Notes under the pieces: generated by a model
What the model was told of the DNA's origin: nothing
Database searches by the model: none
What the model saw: only the letters and a program-made list of their open reading frames with translations
Source of the DNA: Rhizomicrobium electricum
GTDB taxonomy: Bacteria > Pseudomonadota > Alphaproteobacteria > Micropepsales > Micropepsaceae
Direction of reading: 5' to 3'
Length of the DNA stretch: 64,000 nucleotides
Assembly (NCBI RefSeq): GCF_011762045.1
Contig: NZ_JAASQS010000007.1
Coordinates: 186,001 to 250,000 of the forward strand
Shown: piece by piece, positions 24,148-33,381 of the stretch
How the letters are laid out: each line of letters begins with the position of its first letter
Position numbering within the stretch: position 1 is the first letter of the stretch
Made by a program: the position numbers and the translations under genes

Positions 24148-25515
24148 ATGGCTCACAAGTTGGCCTTTAGTGAGAAGGTCGGGTACGCGCTCGGCGACCT
24201 TGCCGCGAATTTCGTCTTCCAGTTCATGATCACCCTGCAGGTGACGTTCTACGTCGACGTGTTCGGGCTGCCCCCCGATAAGGCGGCATTCATGTTCCTG
24301 GTGATCGGCATCGCGGTCGCCTTCATCAATCCGATCATGGGCGTGATCGCGGACCGCACCGTCACCAAGTGGGGCAAGTTCCGTCCCTGGCTGATCTGGA
24401 CCGCGCTGCCGTTCGGCATCATCGGCGTCTTGACCTTCACCACGCCGGAAATCTCTCCCGCCGCCAAGCTGATCTACGCCTGGGTCACCTACGCCCTGCT
24501 GCGCACGATCTACACCGTGAACAACGTGCCGTATGCCTCGATCAACGCGGTGATGACCGACGATCCCGACGAGCGCAACAGCGCGGCGCAGTACCGTCAG
24601 ATCGCCGCCAACTCGGCCGGCTTCATCGTCGCTTCGCTGGTGGTGCCGCTGATCAACATCTTCGCGCACGGCTCCAAGGACCCGGCCGATCTCGCCCGCG
24701 GCTACCAGTACACCATGGGCATCCTGATGCTGGTCGCGATGGTGATGTTCGTGATCTGCTTCCTCTCGACCAAGGAACGCATCCTGCCCGATCCCAAGCA
24801 GAAGAGTTCGCTGTCGCAGGACCTCGGCGATCTGTTCCGCAACCGGCCGTGGGCGATCCTGTTCCTGGTGACGCTGTTCTATTTCGCCGCGCTCTGCATC
24901 CGCGGCAACGCCATGCTGCCCTACTGCAAACTGTTCCAGGGCGACGAGAACCTGTTCTCGTGGATGAACGGCTTCGGCCTCGCTTCGCTGATCATCGGCG
25001 TAGCCTGCTCCAACGCCATCTCGGTCCGCATCGGCAAGCGCCTCTTGTTCCTCATCAGCATGGTCCTGACCGGCGTGTTCACGCTAGGCCTGATCGTCAT
25101 TCCGGTGCACAGCAACTATGTCGTGATCGGCACCGAAGTGCTGCGCCAGTTCTCGTTCGGCATCTCCGGCCCGGTGTTGTGGTCGATGATGGGCGACGTC
25201 GCCGACTTCGGCGAATGGAAGACCGGCCGTCGCGCCTCCGGCATCATCACCTCGGCGGTGGTGTTCGCGCTGTGGATCGGCCTCACGCTCGGCCAGGCGG
25301 CGGTCGGCGGCCTGTTCTCGGCCTACGGCTATGTCGCCAAGGCGACCACCCAGACGCCGGAAGCCATTCATGGCGTGGTGCTGACCGGCGGTCTTTATGC
25401 CGGTGTCTGCTTCCTGATCGCGGCGGCGCTGCTTCTGATCTATCCGCTCAATCGCGCGGAGAACAAGAAGATCGCCGACGAACTGATCGCCCGCCGCCAG
25501 GCGCGTCAGGCCTGA
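24148..25515 (+). CDS. GPH-family glycoside/pentoside/hexuronide:cation symporter
   Basis: Inner-membrane transporter of the MelB/XynB-like group, 455 residues with about 12 predicted membrane spans. Typical family stretches are LAFSEKVGYALGDLAANF at the N terminus, GVIADRTVTKWGKFRPW in the first half, and GEWKTGRRASGII in the second. Start is ATG 24148 with AGGAG upstream; the frame is open earlier but that part is not protein-like. It is transcribed with the intracellular GH52 beta-xylosidase, so xylo-oligosaccharides, possibly glucuronylated, are the likely cargo. Confidence 0.88.
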   Translation: MAHKLAFSEKVGYALGDLAANFVFQFMITLQVTFYVDVFGLPPDKAAFMFLVIGIAVAFINPIMGVIADRTVTKWGKFRPWLIWTALPFGIIGVLTFTTPEISPAAKLIYAWVTYALLRTIYTVNNVPYASINAVMTDDPDERNSAAQYRQIAANSAGFIVASLVVPLINIFAHGSKDPADLARGYQYTMGILMLVAMVMFVICFLSTKERILPDPKQKSSLSQDLGDLFRNRPWAILFLVTLFYFAALCIRGNAMLPYCKLFQGDENLFSWMNGFGLASLIIGVACSNAISVRIGKRLLFLISMVLTGVFTLGLIVIPVHSNYVVIGTEVLRQFSFGISGPVLWSMMGDVADFGEWKTGRRASGIITSAVVFALWIGLTLGQAAVGGLFSAYGYVAKATTQTPEAIHGVVLTGGLYAGVCFLIAAALLLIYPLNRAENKKIADELIARRQARQA

Positions 25516-25533
25516 TCGGCGCAGTAATAAGGT

Positions 25534-25574
25534 CGCGGGACTTGGCAGGATTATCCAATCGTGCCGGTCCCGCG
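25534..25574. other. 8-bp inverted repeat between symporter and GH52 genes
   Basis: CGCGGGAC (25534-25541) and GTCCCGCG (25567-25574) are perfect arms around a 25-base loop in the 104-bp gap. No T-run follows, so it is a possible RNA structure or operator of unknown role. Confidence 0.35.
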
Positions 25575-25619
25575 CCCGCCATACTTGAGCAAGAACAATA
25601 ACTCTCCCGCGAGGAACCC

Positions 25620-27881
25620 ATGACCCCGATGTCCGGTCCCATTACGTTCAACGCCCAGCATTCTCCGATGGGCGCCTTCATGAGCTTCACCTGCGGCAAT
25701 CCCGGCACGCGCGGCGGTATCGGCCTGCAGATCGGATCGCCCGGCGACCAGGAAGTCTTCATCGGCGTGATCGACGGCGACCGTTATGCCGACGCCCCCT
25801 TGAAGTGCCTGCCGTTCTATATCGGCGCCGCCTCCACCGCGATGGAAGCCTTCACCGCCGAAACCGCCGGCCCGTCGGAAGCCAATGTGCGCCCCGACGC
25901 CGTGACCTTCAGCCCCGACGAAATCAAGCGCTTCTATTCCTGGGCGACGGACTCCTGGGTTGCCGACGACATGGCCTTCACGGTCTATACCCCGTTCGGC
26001 GCCATTCCCGATCCGGCCAAGGCCTCGGACAAAGAGATGCGTGACGCCCTGCGTCCGGCGGTGGTCGCGCGCCTCGTCGTCGACAACACCAAGGGCACCA
26101 AGCCGAAGACGGGCATCTTCGCCCTCAACCATGCCCGCACCGGTCCGCGCATGATCGTCGACGATCTCGGCGGCAAGACCCGCGTCGGCTTCGCGTTCCG
26201 CCGTGAGGCGGGCGTGGCCGCGGAAGTGGTCGACATCACCGGCGCCGGCAAGGCCGATCATCCCGAAGCGTTCGGTTTCATGCGCTGGTCGGCGACCGAC
26301 GGCATCCGCGAGAAATACAATCCGGTGCACCTGTTGGGTTCGTGCCCCGGCATCGGTTTCGAAGTGCCGGCCGGCAAGAAGTATTGCCTCGTGCTGGCGA
26401 TCGGCTCCTATCTCGAAGCTCCGGTCACCACCGGCATTTCCGGCAAATATCTCTACACCCGCTATTTCACCGATCTGACCGACGTGCTGAAGTCGACACT
26501 CGATTCCGCCGGCAAGATGGCGGACGAGGCCGAGGCTCTTTCGGCCAAGCTGGAAGCGACGGCGCTCTCCGCCGACCAGAAGTTCCTCATCAGCCACGCC
26601 ACGCATTCCTATTACGGTTCGACCCAGCTCCTGGACGTCGACAAGCAGCCGTTCTGGGTGGTGAACGAAGGCGAGTACTGCATGATGAACACCCTCGACC
26701 TTTCGGTCGACCATGTGTTCTGGGAACTCGACCGCAATCCGTGGGTGGTCAAGAACCTCCTGGACAACTTCGTCGCCCATTACAGCTACACCGACGAGGT
26801 CAAGGTCTATAAGGACGAGTTCAAGGGCGCGCACGGATTCGATCACGATCCGAGCCAGCCGCCGCCGCCGCCGGATGCCGCGCAGCTTGCGCGTCCCTAT
26901 GACAAGAAGCCGGGCGGCATTTCCTTCTGTCACGACATGGGCGCCCACAACAACTTCGCGCCCAAGGGCCGTTCGTCCTACGAACTCGCCAACCTCACTT
27001 CGACCTTCAGCTATATGACGGTCGAACAGCTGTGCAACTGGACGCTGACGGCGGGCTGCTATGTCGCCAAGACGCGCGACACCGCCTGGCTCAAGAAGAG
27101 CAAGAAGATCGTCGCCGAAATTCTCGAATCGATGATCAACCGCGGCGGCGAGGTCGGTTTCGCGCAATACGACTCGACCAAGACCGCAGGCGGCCAGGAA
27201 ATCACCACCTACGACAGTCTCGACCACAGCCTCGCCCAGACGCGCAACAACGTCTACATGGCGGTCAAGAGCTGGGCGACCTATCGCACCTTGGCGTTGT
27301 TGTTCCGCGATCTCGGCGACAAGAAGTCGGCCGAAAAGTCGCTCGAACTGGCCAAGAAGGTGGCGGGCTTCGTTGCCGATCAGGCGGTCGACGGCGTCTT
27401 GCCGGCGATCTTCGAGAAGGACAATCCCGGCTATGCTTCGCGCATTCTGCCGGCGACCGAAGGCTGCGCCTATCCGCTCTACTATGTGAAGACCGGCTAT
27501 GCCGGCGAGACTCTCGAGCAGGTTTTTGCGAGCCCCTCCGAGAAGCGCATGTACGACGCGCTCAAGGAGCATACCCGCAAATTGCTGACCGATCCGCAGG
27601 GGCGCAACACCTTTGCCGACGGCGGCATCAAGCTCTCGTCGACGTCGAACAATTCGTGGATGAGCAAGATCTCGATCTTCATGCACGTCACCCGCAAGGT
27701 GTTCGGTCTCGACAAGGACCCGGCCGTGGCCGAGGTCTTCAAGAAGGCCGATGCCGCGCATACGAAGTGGCAGACCGTCGGCAGCGCTTATTGGGCCTGC
27801 TGCGATCAGATCGTGTCGGGCGAAGGCAAGGCCAGCCGCTATTATCCGAGAATCATCACTTCGGCACTCTGGATCGACTGA
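25620..27881 (+). CDS. GH52 beta-xylosidase
   Basis: Retaining exo-beta-1,4-xylosidase that trims xylose from xylo-oligosaccharides. It is 753 residues, a little longer than the roughly 705-residue Geobacillus enzyme. Family signature NAQHSPMGAFMSFTCGNPGT is at the N terminus. By analogy to the Geobacillus catalytic pair, the nucleophile is a Glu in NEGEYCMMNT (E350 or E352) and the acid/base is D532 in TTYDSLDHSL. No signal peptide, so it is cytoplasmic, matching the upstream symporter. Start ATG 25620 follows GAGG. GH52 is a small family known to me mainly from Bacillales, so its presence here is notable. Confidence 0.88.
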   Translation: MTPMSGPITFNAQHSPMGAFMSFTCGNPGTRGGIGLQIGSPGDQEVFIGVIDGDRYADAPLKCLPFYIGAASTAMEAFTAETAGPSEANVRPDAVTFSPDEIKRFYSWATDSWVADDMAFTVYTPFGAIPDPAKASDKEMRDALRPAVVARLVVDNTKGTKPKTGIFALNHARTGPRMIVDDLGGKTRVGFAFRREAGVAAEVVDITGAGKADHPEAFGFMRWSATDGIREKYNPVHLLGSCPGIGFEVPAGKKYCLVLAIGSYLEAPVTTGISGKYLYTRYFTDLTDVLKSTLDSAGKMADEAEALSAKLEATALSADQKFLISHATHSYYGSTQLLDVDKQPFWVVNEGEYCMMNTLDLSVDHVFWELDRNPWVVKNLLDNFVAHYSYTDEVKVYKDEFKGAHGFDHDPSQPPPPPDAAQLARPYDKKPGGISFCHDMGAHNNFAPKGRSSYELANLTSTFSYMTVEQLCNWTLTAGCYVAKTRDTAWLKKSKKIVAEILESMINRGGEVGFAQYDSTKTAGGQEITTYDSLDHSLAQTRNNVYMAVKSWATYRTLALLFRDLGDKKSAEKSLELAKKVAGFVADQAVDGVLPAIFEKDNPGYASRILPATEGCAYPLYYVKTGYAGETLEQVFASPSEKRMYDALKEHTRKLLTDPQGRNTFADGGIKLSSTSNNSWMSKISIFMHVTRKVFGLDKDPAVAEVFKKADAAHTKWQTVGSAYWACCDQIVSGEGKASRYYPRIITSALWID

Positions 27882-27910
27882 TCTCGTACGTCATCTAGAC
27901 AACGGTAGAG

Positions 27911-27935
27911 AACGGCCGGGTCAACCCCGGCCGTT
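27911..27935. other. 10-bp hairpin in GH52-GH10 intergenic gap
   Basis: AACGGCCGGG (27911-27920) and CCCGGCCGTT (27926-27935) form a perfect stem with a TCAAC loop, 22 bases before the GH10 start and without a T-run. It could stabilise the upstream message end or temper translation of the xylanase. Confidence 0.5.
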
Positions 27936-27957
27936 CGCACAAGAGGGAGGAAGTGGC

Positions 27958-29070
27958 ATGACCTATACGAAAGCTCTGGCGCTCGCCGCCGTGCTGGCTG
28001 CGACGACCGCGGCCGCATCCGCCGATCCGGCATTGAAGGACGCCTACAAAGGCGCCTTCGTGATCGGCGCGGCGATGGATACGGCCCAGATCACCGGCCG
28101 CGACGCCAAGGCCCAGGACGTGGTGCTGGCGAACTTCAGCTCGATCACGCCGGGCAACGATCTCAAATGGGAACGCGTGCATCCGCGCTTGGGCGAATAC
28201 GATTTCCGTCTCGGCGACGAATACGTCGCGTTCGGCCAGAAGCACAATCTCTTCACCGTCGGCCATGTGCTGGTCTGGCATCAGCAGACCCCGGCCTGGG
28301 TGTTCGCGCACCCCAACGGCACGCCGCTTTCGAAGGACGAACTGTTGGCGCGTCTCAAGGATCACATCTTCACCGTGGTCGGCCGCTACAAAGGCAAGAT
28401 CAAGGCCTGGGACGTGGTCAACGAAGCGGTGGGCGACGACGGCCAGATGCGCCAGACGCCGTGGTACCAGATCTGCGGCGAGGAGTTCATCGTCAAGGCG
28501 TTCCAATGGGCGCACGAGGCCGATCCCAATGCGGAACTGCTCTACAACGACTACAATATCGAATATCCGCAGAAGCGGGCCGGGGCGCTGGCGCTGCTCA
28601 AGCGGCTGAAGGCGGCGGGCGCGCCGGTCACCACGGTCGGCATCCAGGCGCATTACATGATCGGCGAGCCCGATCTGCAGCTCCTTGACGACGCCATCGC
28701 CGACTACGCCAAGCTGGGCTTCAAGATTGCGCTGACCGAACTCGATGTCGACGTGCTGCCGCGTCCGGGTGCGGGCGTCACTGCCGATATCGCTCTCAGC
28801 CTCGCGGCCGATCCCAAGTACAATCCCTATGTGAAGGGCTTGCCGGACGACGTGCAGCAGAAGCTCACCGAGCGCTATGCGCGGGTCTTCGCCATCGCTC
28901 TGAAGCACAAGGATGTGGTCGATCGCGTCACCCTGTGGGGCGTCACCGACAACGACACCTGGCACAACGGCTGGCCGATCCGCGGCCGCACCGCCTATTC
29001 GCTGCTGTTCGACCGCGCTTATCAGCCGAAGCCCGCGGTCGCGGCGATCATCAAGGAAGCGGTGCAGTAA
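27958..29070 (+). CDS. GH10 endo-beta-1,4-xylanase, Sec-exported
   Basis: Cleaves internal beta-1,4 bonds of xylan. It is 370 residues: a Sec signal peptide (about 1-22, ending AAASA) followed by one GH10 barrel with no carbohydrate-binding module. The acid/base is E156 in WDVVNEAVGD and the nucleophile E261 in ALTELDVDV; substrate-binding ITPGNDLKWE and HVLVWHQQTP are present. Start ATG 27958 follows GAGGGAGG. It is the third gene of the symporter-GH52-GH10 unit. Its 3' end overlaps that of the convergent CE15 gene by 20 bp. Confidence 0.94.
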   Translation: MTYTKALALAAVLAATTAAASADPALKDAYKGAFVIGAAMDTAQITGRDAKAQDVVLANFSSITPGNDLKWERVHPRLGEYDFRLGDEYVAFGQKHNLFTVGHVLVWHQQTPAWVFAHPNGTPLSKDELLARLKDHIFTVVGRYKGKIKAWDVVNEAVGDDGQMRQTPWYQICGEEFIVKAFQWAHEADPNAELLYNDYNIEYPQKRAGALALLKRLKAAGAPVTTVGIQAHYMIGEPDLQLLDDAIADYAKLGFKIALTELDVDVLPRPGAGVTADIALSLAADPKYNPYVKGLPDDVQQKLTERYARVFAIALKHKDVVDRVTLWGVTDNDTWHNGWPIRGRTAYSLLFDRAYQPKPAVAAIIKEAVQ

Positions 29071-30367
29071 GCCGCGCCTTGGCGAAGGCGAGAAACGCGG
29101 TCCAATTGGGCTGCATGGTATGACCGAAGGGGTGTTGGCGCCACGCCAGCGCCCCTTTTGTCACTTCGGTGCCGACCGGCGGCATGGTCTCGGTGCCGAG
29201 ATCGCTGGCGCCGAGCAAGCGATAGACCGGTCCGGCCGCAACGGTCGCGAGGAACATGCCGCGCTGATCGGTCCAGCCGTCTTCCATCGGCTTGGTGCCG
29301 TCGCCGATCCCCGCGCTGAGAAACAGCGGCCGCGGCGCGGCCAGCGCGATCAATTCGTGGGCATCGACCGGCAGATCGTTTGCCGTGAGCGGCCCGGCGT
29401 AGCGGACGAAGTTGCCTGCCATCCAATGATGTTCGCCTTCGCCGGCGAGGTTTTCGAGTTGCTCGCCGTAATTGCGCCGGAGCAGTTTGGCCCCGCCCGC
29501 GCCCGACGACGAGATGTAACCGATGGCGAGCCGCGGCTCGAACGCCATCGCCACCAGCGCCGCCTTGCCATAGCGCGAATGCCCGGCGACGCCGATCCGG
29601 TGGGCGTCGATGCGTTTGTCGGCGGCCAAGAGATCGATGACCCGGCTGACGCCCCAAGCCCAGGCGCGCAAGGCGCCCCATTGATCGAGCGGCCGCGGCG
29701 CGCCGTTGTTGACGAGGCCGATGATGCCTTCGTTGAGCTTCTTGGGATCGTCCGGCTGCACGGTGGTCGGCACGTATTCGGCATAGCCCCATCCGGCCGC
29801 GAGCACCTGGTCGCGCCAGTCCGCGCCTTGGCCCGGCGGCACCGGGGCATTGTCCCAAGGCCCATGCCAGGTCAGCACGATCATCACCGGCACCGGTTTG
29901 TCGCGGCCCGCGGGCAGGGTCAGGTCCATCGCGATATCGACCTTGCGGGTGGGATCGCTCCGATTGTCGACATGGCCGACAAAATGGGTGGTGACCGCTT
30001 GGACGGCGCGGTTCGAAGGCACCTCGGCGCCCGTCGCCTCCCAGCGCACCGCCGGAATGTTGGCGGGCAGGCGGCCGTAGACTTCGGATTCGAACTCAGC
30101 GGCGATTTCCGGCCGCCGTTTGGTCCACCAACTATCGGGCGTTGTAACCGCCGTGCCGTTCGCCAAACGGAGCGGATCGGGCAGGGTGTAGCGGCCGACG
30201 CGCGCTTCGTCGAAATTGGCGAAGTTGGGGGCCTTGGGATTCATCCCGTCGGCGCCACCTCGCAAAGATGTGATATGAAGTCGGGCCAGCAGATTTTGGT
30301 ATTCGTCGTCGGCTTGCGTGGCACCCATCAGCAAAACGGCCAGTGCTGCGACGGCAAATCGTTTCAT
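29051..30367 (-). CDS. CE15 glucuronoyl esterase
   Basis: Predicted to cleave ester bonds between 4-O-methyl-glucuronate on xylan and lignin alcohols. It is 438 residues with a Sec signal peptide (MKRFAVAALAVLLMGATQA) and an alpha/beta-hydrolase core. The nucleophile is S264 in GVAGHSRYGKAAL, matching the CE15 GxSRxGK pattern, with a histidine in HPFGHTMQ near the C terminus. Start is ATG at 30367 (minus strand) with GGGGGAAGG upstream. It is divergent from the GH115 gene, and one operator palindrome (30404-30417) lies between them. Confidence 0.85.
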   Translation of the reverse strand: MKRFAVAALAVLLMGATQADDEYQNLLARLHITSLRGGADGMNPKAPNFANFDEARVGRYTLPDPLRLANGTAVTTPDSWWTKRRPEIAAEFESEVYGRLPANIPAVRWEATGAEVPSNRAVQAVTTHFVGHVDNRSDPTRKVDIAMDLTLPAGRDKPVPVMIVLTWHGPWDNAPVPPGQGADWRDQVLAAGWGYAEYVPTTVQPDDPKKLNEGIIGLVNNGAPRPLDQWGALRAWAWGVSRVIDLLAADKRIDAHRIGVAGHSRYGKAALVAMAFEPRLAIGYISSSGAGGAKLLRRNYGEQLENLAGEGEHHWMAGNFVRYAGPLTANDLPVDAHELIALAAPRPLFLSAGIGDGTKPMEDGWTDQRGMFLATVAAGPVYRLLGASDLGTETMPPVGTEVTKGALAWRQHPFGHTMQPNWTAFLAFAKARLTAPLP

Positions 30368-30403
30368 GGTCAGCCTTCCCCCGTTGTCGGCCTTCGGCTT
30401 CAG

Positions 30404-30417
30404 TGGTACCGGTATCA
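30404..30417. promoter_or_regulatory. Operator palindrome TGGTACCGGTATCA in the CE15/GH115 divergent promoter
   Basis: The exact reverse complement of the site at 23923-23936, in the 98-bp gap between two divergent xylan genes. This is strong evidence for a shared regulator, probably LacI- or GntR-type. Confidence 0.75.
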
Positions 30418-30465
30418 CCCGCGACTATGCCCGAAGAGGCAGGCGCGTTTCCAGGAGAGGTTGCC

Positions 30466-33381
30466 ATGAAAACGGTGGTTCTGTCGCTCGTTATTGCCGG
30501 TCTGGCGGTTGCGGCACCGGCCGAGGCCGAACTGGCGTTGTACGAGGGCGGCTCCACCGCGACCATCGTCCATGCCGAGGGCACACCGCTCACCAAAGCC
30601 GCCGAACTTCTGGCGCACGATCTCGGCGCGCTGTCCGGGCACAAAGTGACGGTCGCCGCGGCGCTTCCCGCCAAGGGACCTGCGGTTCTGATCGGCCGGA
30701 TCGACCAGCCCGAAATCGCCGCGCTGCTCAAAGCGAACAACATCGATACCGCTGCGGTGGCGGGCAAATGGGAGACCTATGGCCGTGCCGTCGTCGACCA
30801 CAACGGCCGCAAAGTGCTGGTGATTTTTGGCTCCGATACTCGCGGCGCGGTCTGGGGCGCGATCGATCTTTCCCGCGAAATGGGTGTGTCGCCGTGGGAA
30901 TGGTGGGCCGACGTCAAGATCGCCAAGAAAACGCGCGTCGCGGTCAACGATGCGCCGTTCACCTCCAAGGAGCCGACCGTCAAATATCGCGGCATTTTCC
31001 TCAACGACGAGGAATACGGCCTGTTCCCGTGGGCGGCGAAAACCTACGACAAGAAATTCGGCAATCTCGGTCCCAAGACCTACGCCCGCATCTACGAACT
31101 GATGTGGCGGCTCAGGGCCAACACGATCTGGCCTGCGATGCACACCGTCAGCGAAGCCTTCAACAAGGTTCCCGGCAATCCCGAAATGGCGGGCGATTAC
31201 GCCATCGTCCACGGCACATCCCATGTCGAGATGATGCTGCGCTCGAACCCGCACGAGTGGGATTCGAAGACCATGGGCGACTACAATTTCGTCGCCAACC
31301 GCCAGCGCATGATCGATTACTGGGATGGCGCGGTGAAGGATTTCGGCAAGTACGACAACGTCTATACCGTCGGCCTGCGCGGCGCCGACGATTATCCCAT
31401 GGCGGGGGCCGACACGCCGCAAGGCATGGCGAAAATCCTCGAAGACGTGTTCGCGGCGCAGCGCGAGATTCTGGAAAAGCGCCTCGGCAAACCGGCGAAC
31501 CAGATTCCGCAGGTATTCACGCCGTACAAGGAAGTGCTGCCCGCCTATGACGCCGGACTGAAAGTGTCGGACGATGTCACGCTGGTCTGGCCCGACGACA
31601 ATTTCGGCTACATCCGCCGCCTTTCCAATGCCGAGGAGCGGGCGCGCTCGGGCGGAGCGGGCGTCTATTACCACATCTCCTATTGGGGCGGGCCGATGAG
31701 CTATTTGTGGCTTGCCTCGACCCATCCGGCGCTGATGTGGGAAGAGATGGACAAGGCGGTCAAATTCAACGCCCGCAATTACTGGATCTTGAATGTCGGC
31801 GACATCAAGCCGGGCGAGTATCTGACCCAGCTCTTCATGGACATCGGTTTCGATGCCGGCCGCTTCCCCGATGTCGCGTCGGTCAAGGCGCATCTGAAGG
31901 CGTTCGCGGCGGAGAATTTCGGTGCCGCCAAAGCCGATGCTGTCGCCGACATCCTGTGGGGCTATTACAATCTCGCCTTCGTCCGCAATCCCGAATTCAT
32001 GGCGTGGTCGAACGCGTTCCCCGAAACGGCGGTCAGCCAGACCGAATTCAACATGCTGGCCTACGGCGACGAGAACGCCCGCCGCATGGACGCTTATCGC
32101 GCTCTGATGGCCAAGGCCAAGAAACTGATGGCGACCATGCCGGCGGACCAGAAGCCGGCGTTCTTCCAGTTGGTGCAGTATCCGGTCAATGCCGCGGCGC
32201 TGACCAATATCCGCCAGCTTTCGATCGACAAGACCATCACCTACGGCCTGCAGCGCCGGATCAGCGCCAATCAGTATTCCGCCGATGCCCGCGCCGCGCA
32301 GAAGCAGATCGATGCCGATGCCCGCACTTACAACGACACCATGCTGAACGGAAAATGGCGCGGCATGATGGGCATTCATCCGCACGACCTGCCGGCCTAC
32401 GACGCCCCGCATCTGCCGAAATGGGATCACGCGGCAGACAAGGGCTGCGGCTGGCAGACCGAGGACGGCGGTTATTTCGCGGGCGGCGGCTGGCCGCAGC
32501 GGCTGACCAATTTCCAGCGCGTGCTGCCGCGCCAGCGCTATCTCGACTTCTTCCTCACTGGCCCCACCACCGCCACATGGAGTCTCAAACCGACCAAGCC
32601 GTGGATTACGCTCAGCGCCACCTCCGGCACGCTCGATGCCAAGCATCCCGAACAGCGCGTCTGGATCGGCATCGACTGGTCGAAGGCGCCGGACGGCGCC
32701 ACGGCCGGAATCCTGGCGCAGTGCGGATCGATTTCCGCCGACAGCGCCAAGTCTGGTGCGAAGCTGGAAGGCAAGGCGATGCCGATCACCATCCGCACCG
32801 CACCCGCCAATCCGGCGGTCAAGGATGTGTCGTTCGTCGAGGACGACAATGTGGTGTCGATCTATGCCAGCCATGCCGACGAGAAGTCGCCCGGCTGGGA
32901 AGTGCTCGACGGTCTCGGTCACACCGGCGCTTCGCTGAGGAGCCTTATCACCCAGGAGACGATCACGCCGGAAGCGGCGCTCGCGCGCGCCCCGCACGCC
33001 AGCTACCGTTTCGCCACCGCGACCAAGCGCGGCTACGATCTGGTGCAGGACGAGGGCGCAACGCTGAAAGTCATCGCTCTGCCGGTGCAGCCGCTCACCT
33101 CGAAGAACGGCATGCGGGCGGCGGTGTCGATCGACGGCGGGCCGCTGACGGTGATCGATTTCTTCGCCGCCGAGTTCACCGAAAGCTGGCGCCAGCATGT
33201 CCTCTCCAACACCGCTGTCGCCAAGATTCACGGCCTGAAACTCAAGCCTGGTGCCCATACGCTGACGGTTTACGCTCTCGATCCGGGCCTGATTCTCGAT
33301 CGCTTCGAGATCGCGTTCGACGAGGCGCCGAAGAGCTATGGTCCTATTCCTGAGACCCGCATCGAAAGGACTTCGCCATGA
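30466..33381 (+). CDS. GH115 xylan alpha-1,2-glucuronidase
   Basis: Removes (4-O-methyl)glucuronate from internal and terminal xylose units of polymeric xylan. It is 971 residues, the normal size for the family, with a Sec signal peptide (about 1-22). GH115 signatures include WGAIDLSREMGVSPWEWWADV, KYRGIFLNDEEYGLFPWA, NTIWPAMH, VGLRGADDYPM and YWGGPMSYLWL, then a C-terminal beta-sandwich region from about 700. Start ATG 30466 follows AGGAGAGG; the frame is open from 30343 but the upstream residues are not signal-like. It is the first gene of a seven-gene operon-like run up to 43033. Confidence 0.93.
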   Translation: MKTVVLSLVIAGLAVAAPAEAELALYEGGSTATIVHAEGTPLTKAAELLAHDLGALSGHKVTVAAALPAKGPAVLIGRIDQPEIAALLKANNIDTAAVAGKWETYGRAVVDHNGRKVLVIFGSDTRGAVWGAIDLSREMGVSPWEWWADVKIAKKTRVAVNDAPFTSKEPTVKYRGIFLNDEEYGLFPWAAKTYDKKFGNLGPKTYARIYELMWRLRANTIWPAMHTVSEAFNKVPGNPEMAGDYAIVHGTSHVEMMLRSNPHEWDSKTMGDYNFVANRQRMIDYWDGAVKDFGKYDNVYTVGLRGADDYPMAGADTPQGMAKILEDVFAAQREILEKRLGKPANQIPQVFTPYKEVLPAYDAGLKVSDDVTLVWPDDNFGYIRRLSNAEERARSGGAGVYYHISYWGGPMSYLWLASTHPALMWEEMDKAVKFNARNYWILNVGDIKPGEYLTQLFMDIGFDAGRFPDVASVKAHLKAFAAENFGAAKADAVADILWGYYNLAFVRNPEFMAWSNAFPETAVSQTEFNMLAYGDENARRMDAYRALMAKAKKLMATMPADQKPAFFQLVQYPVNAAALTNIRQLSIDKTITYGLQRRISANQYSADARAAQKQIDADARTYNDTMLNGKWRGMMGIHPHDLPAYDAPHLPKWDHAADKGCGWQTEDGGYFAGGGWPQRLTNFQRVLPRQRYLDFFLTGPTTATWSLKPTKPWITLSATSGTLDAKHPEQRVWIGIDWSKAPDGATAGILAQCGSISADSAKSGAKLEGKAMPITIRTAPANPAVKDVSFVEDDNVVSIYASHADEKSPGWEVLDGLGHTGASLRSLITQETITPEAALARAPHASYRFATATKRGYDLVQDEGATLKVIALPVQPLTSKNGMRAAVSIDGGPLTVIDFFAAEFTESWRQHVLSNTAVAKIHGLKLKPGAHTLTVYALDPGLILDRFEIAFDEAPKSYGPIPETRIERTSP

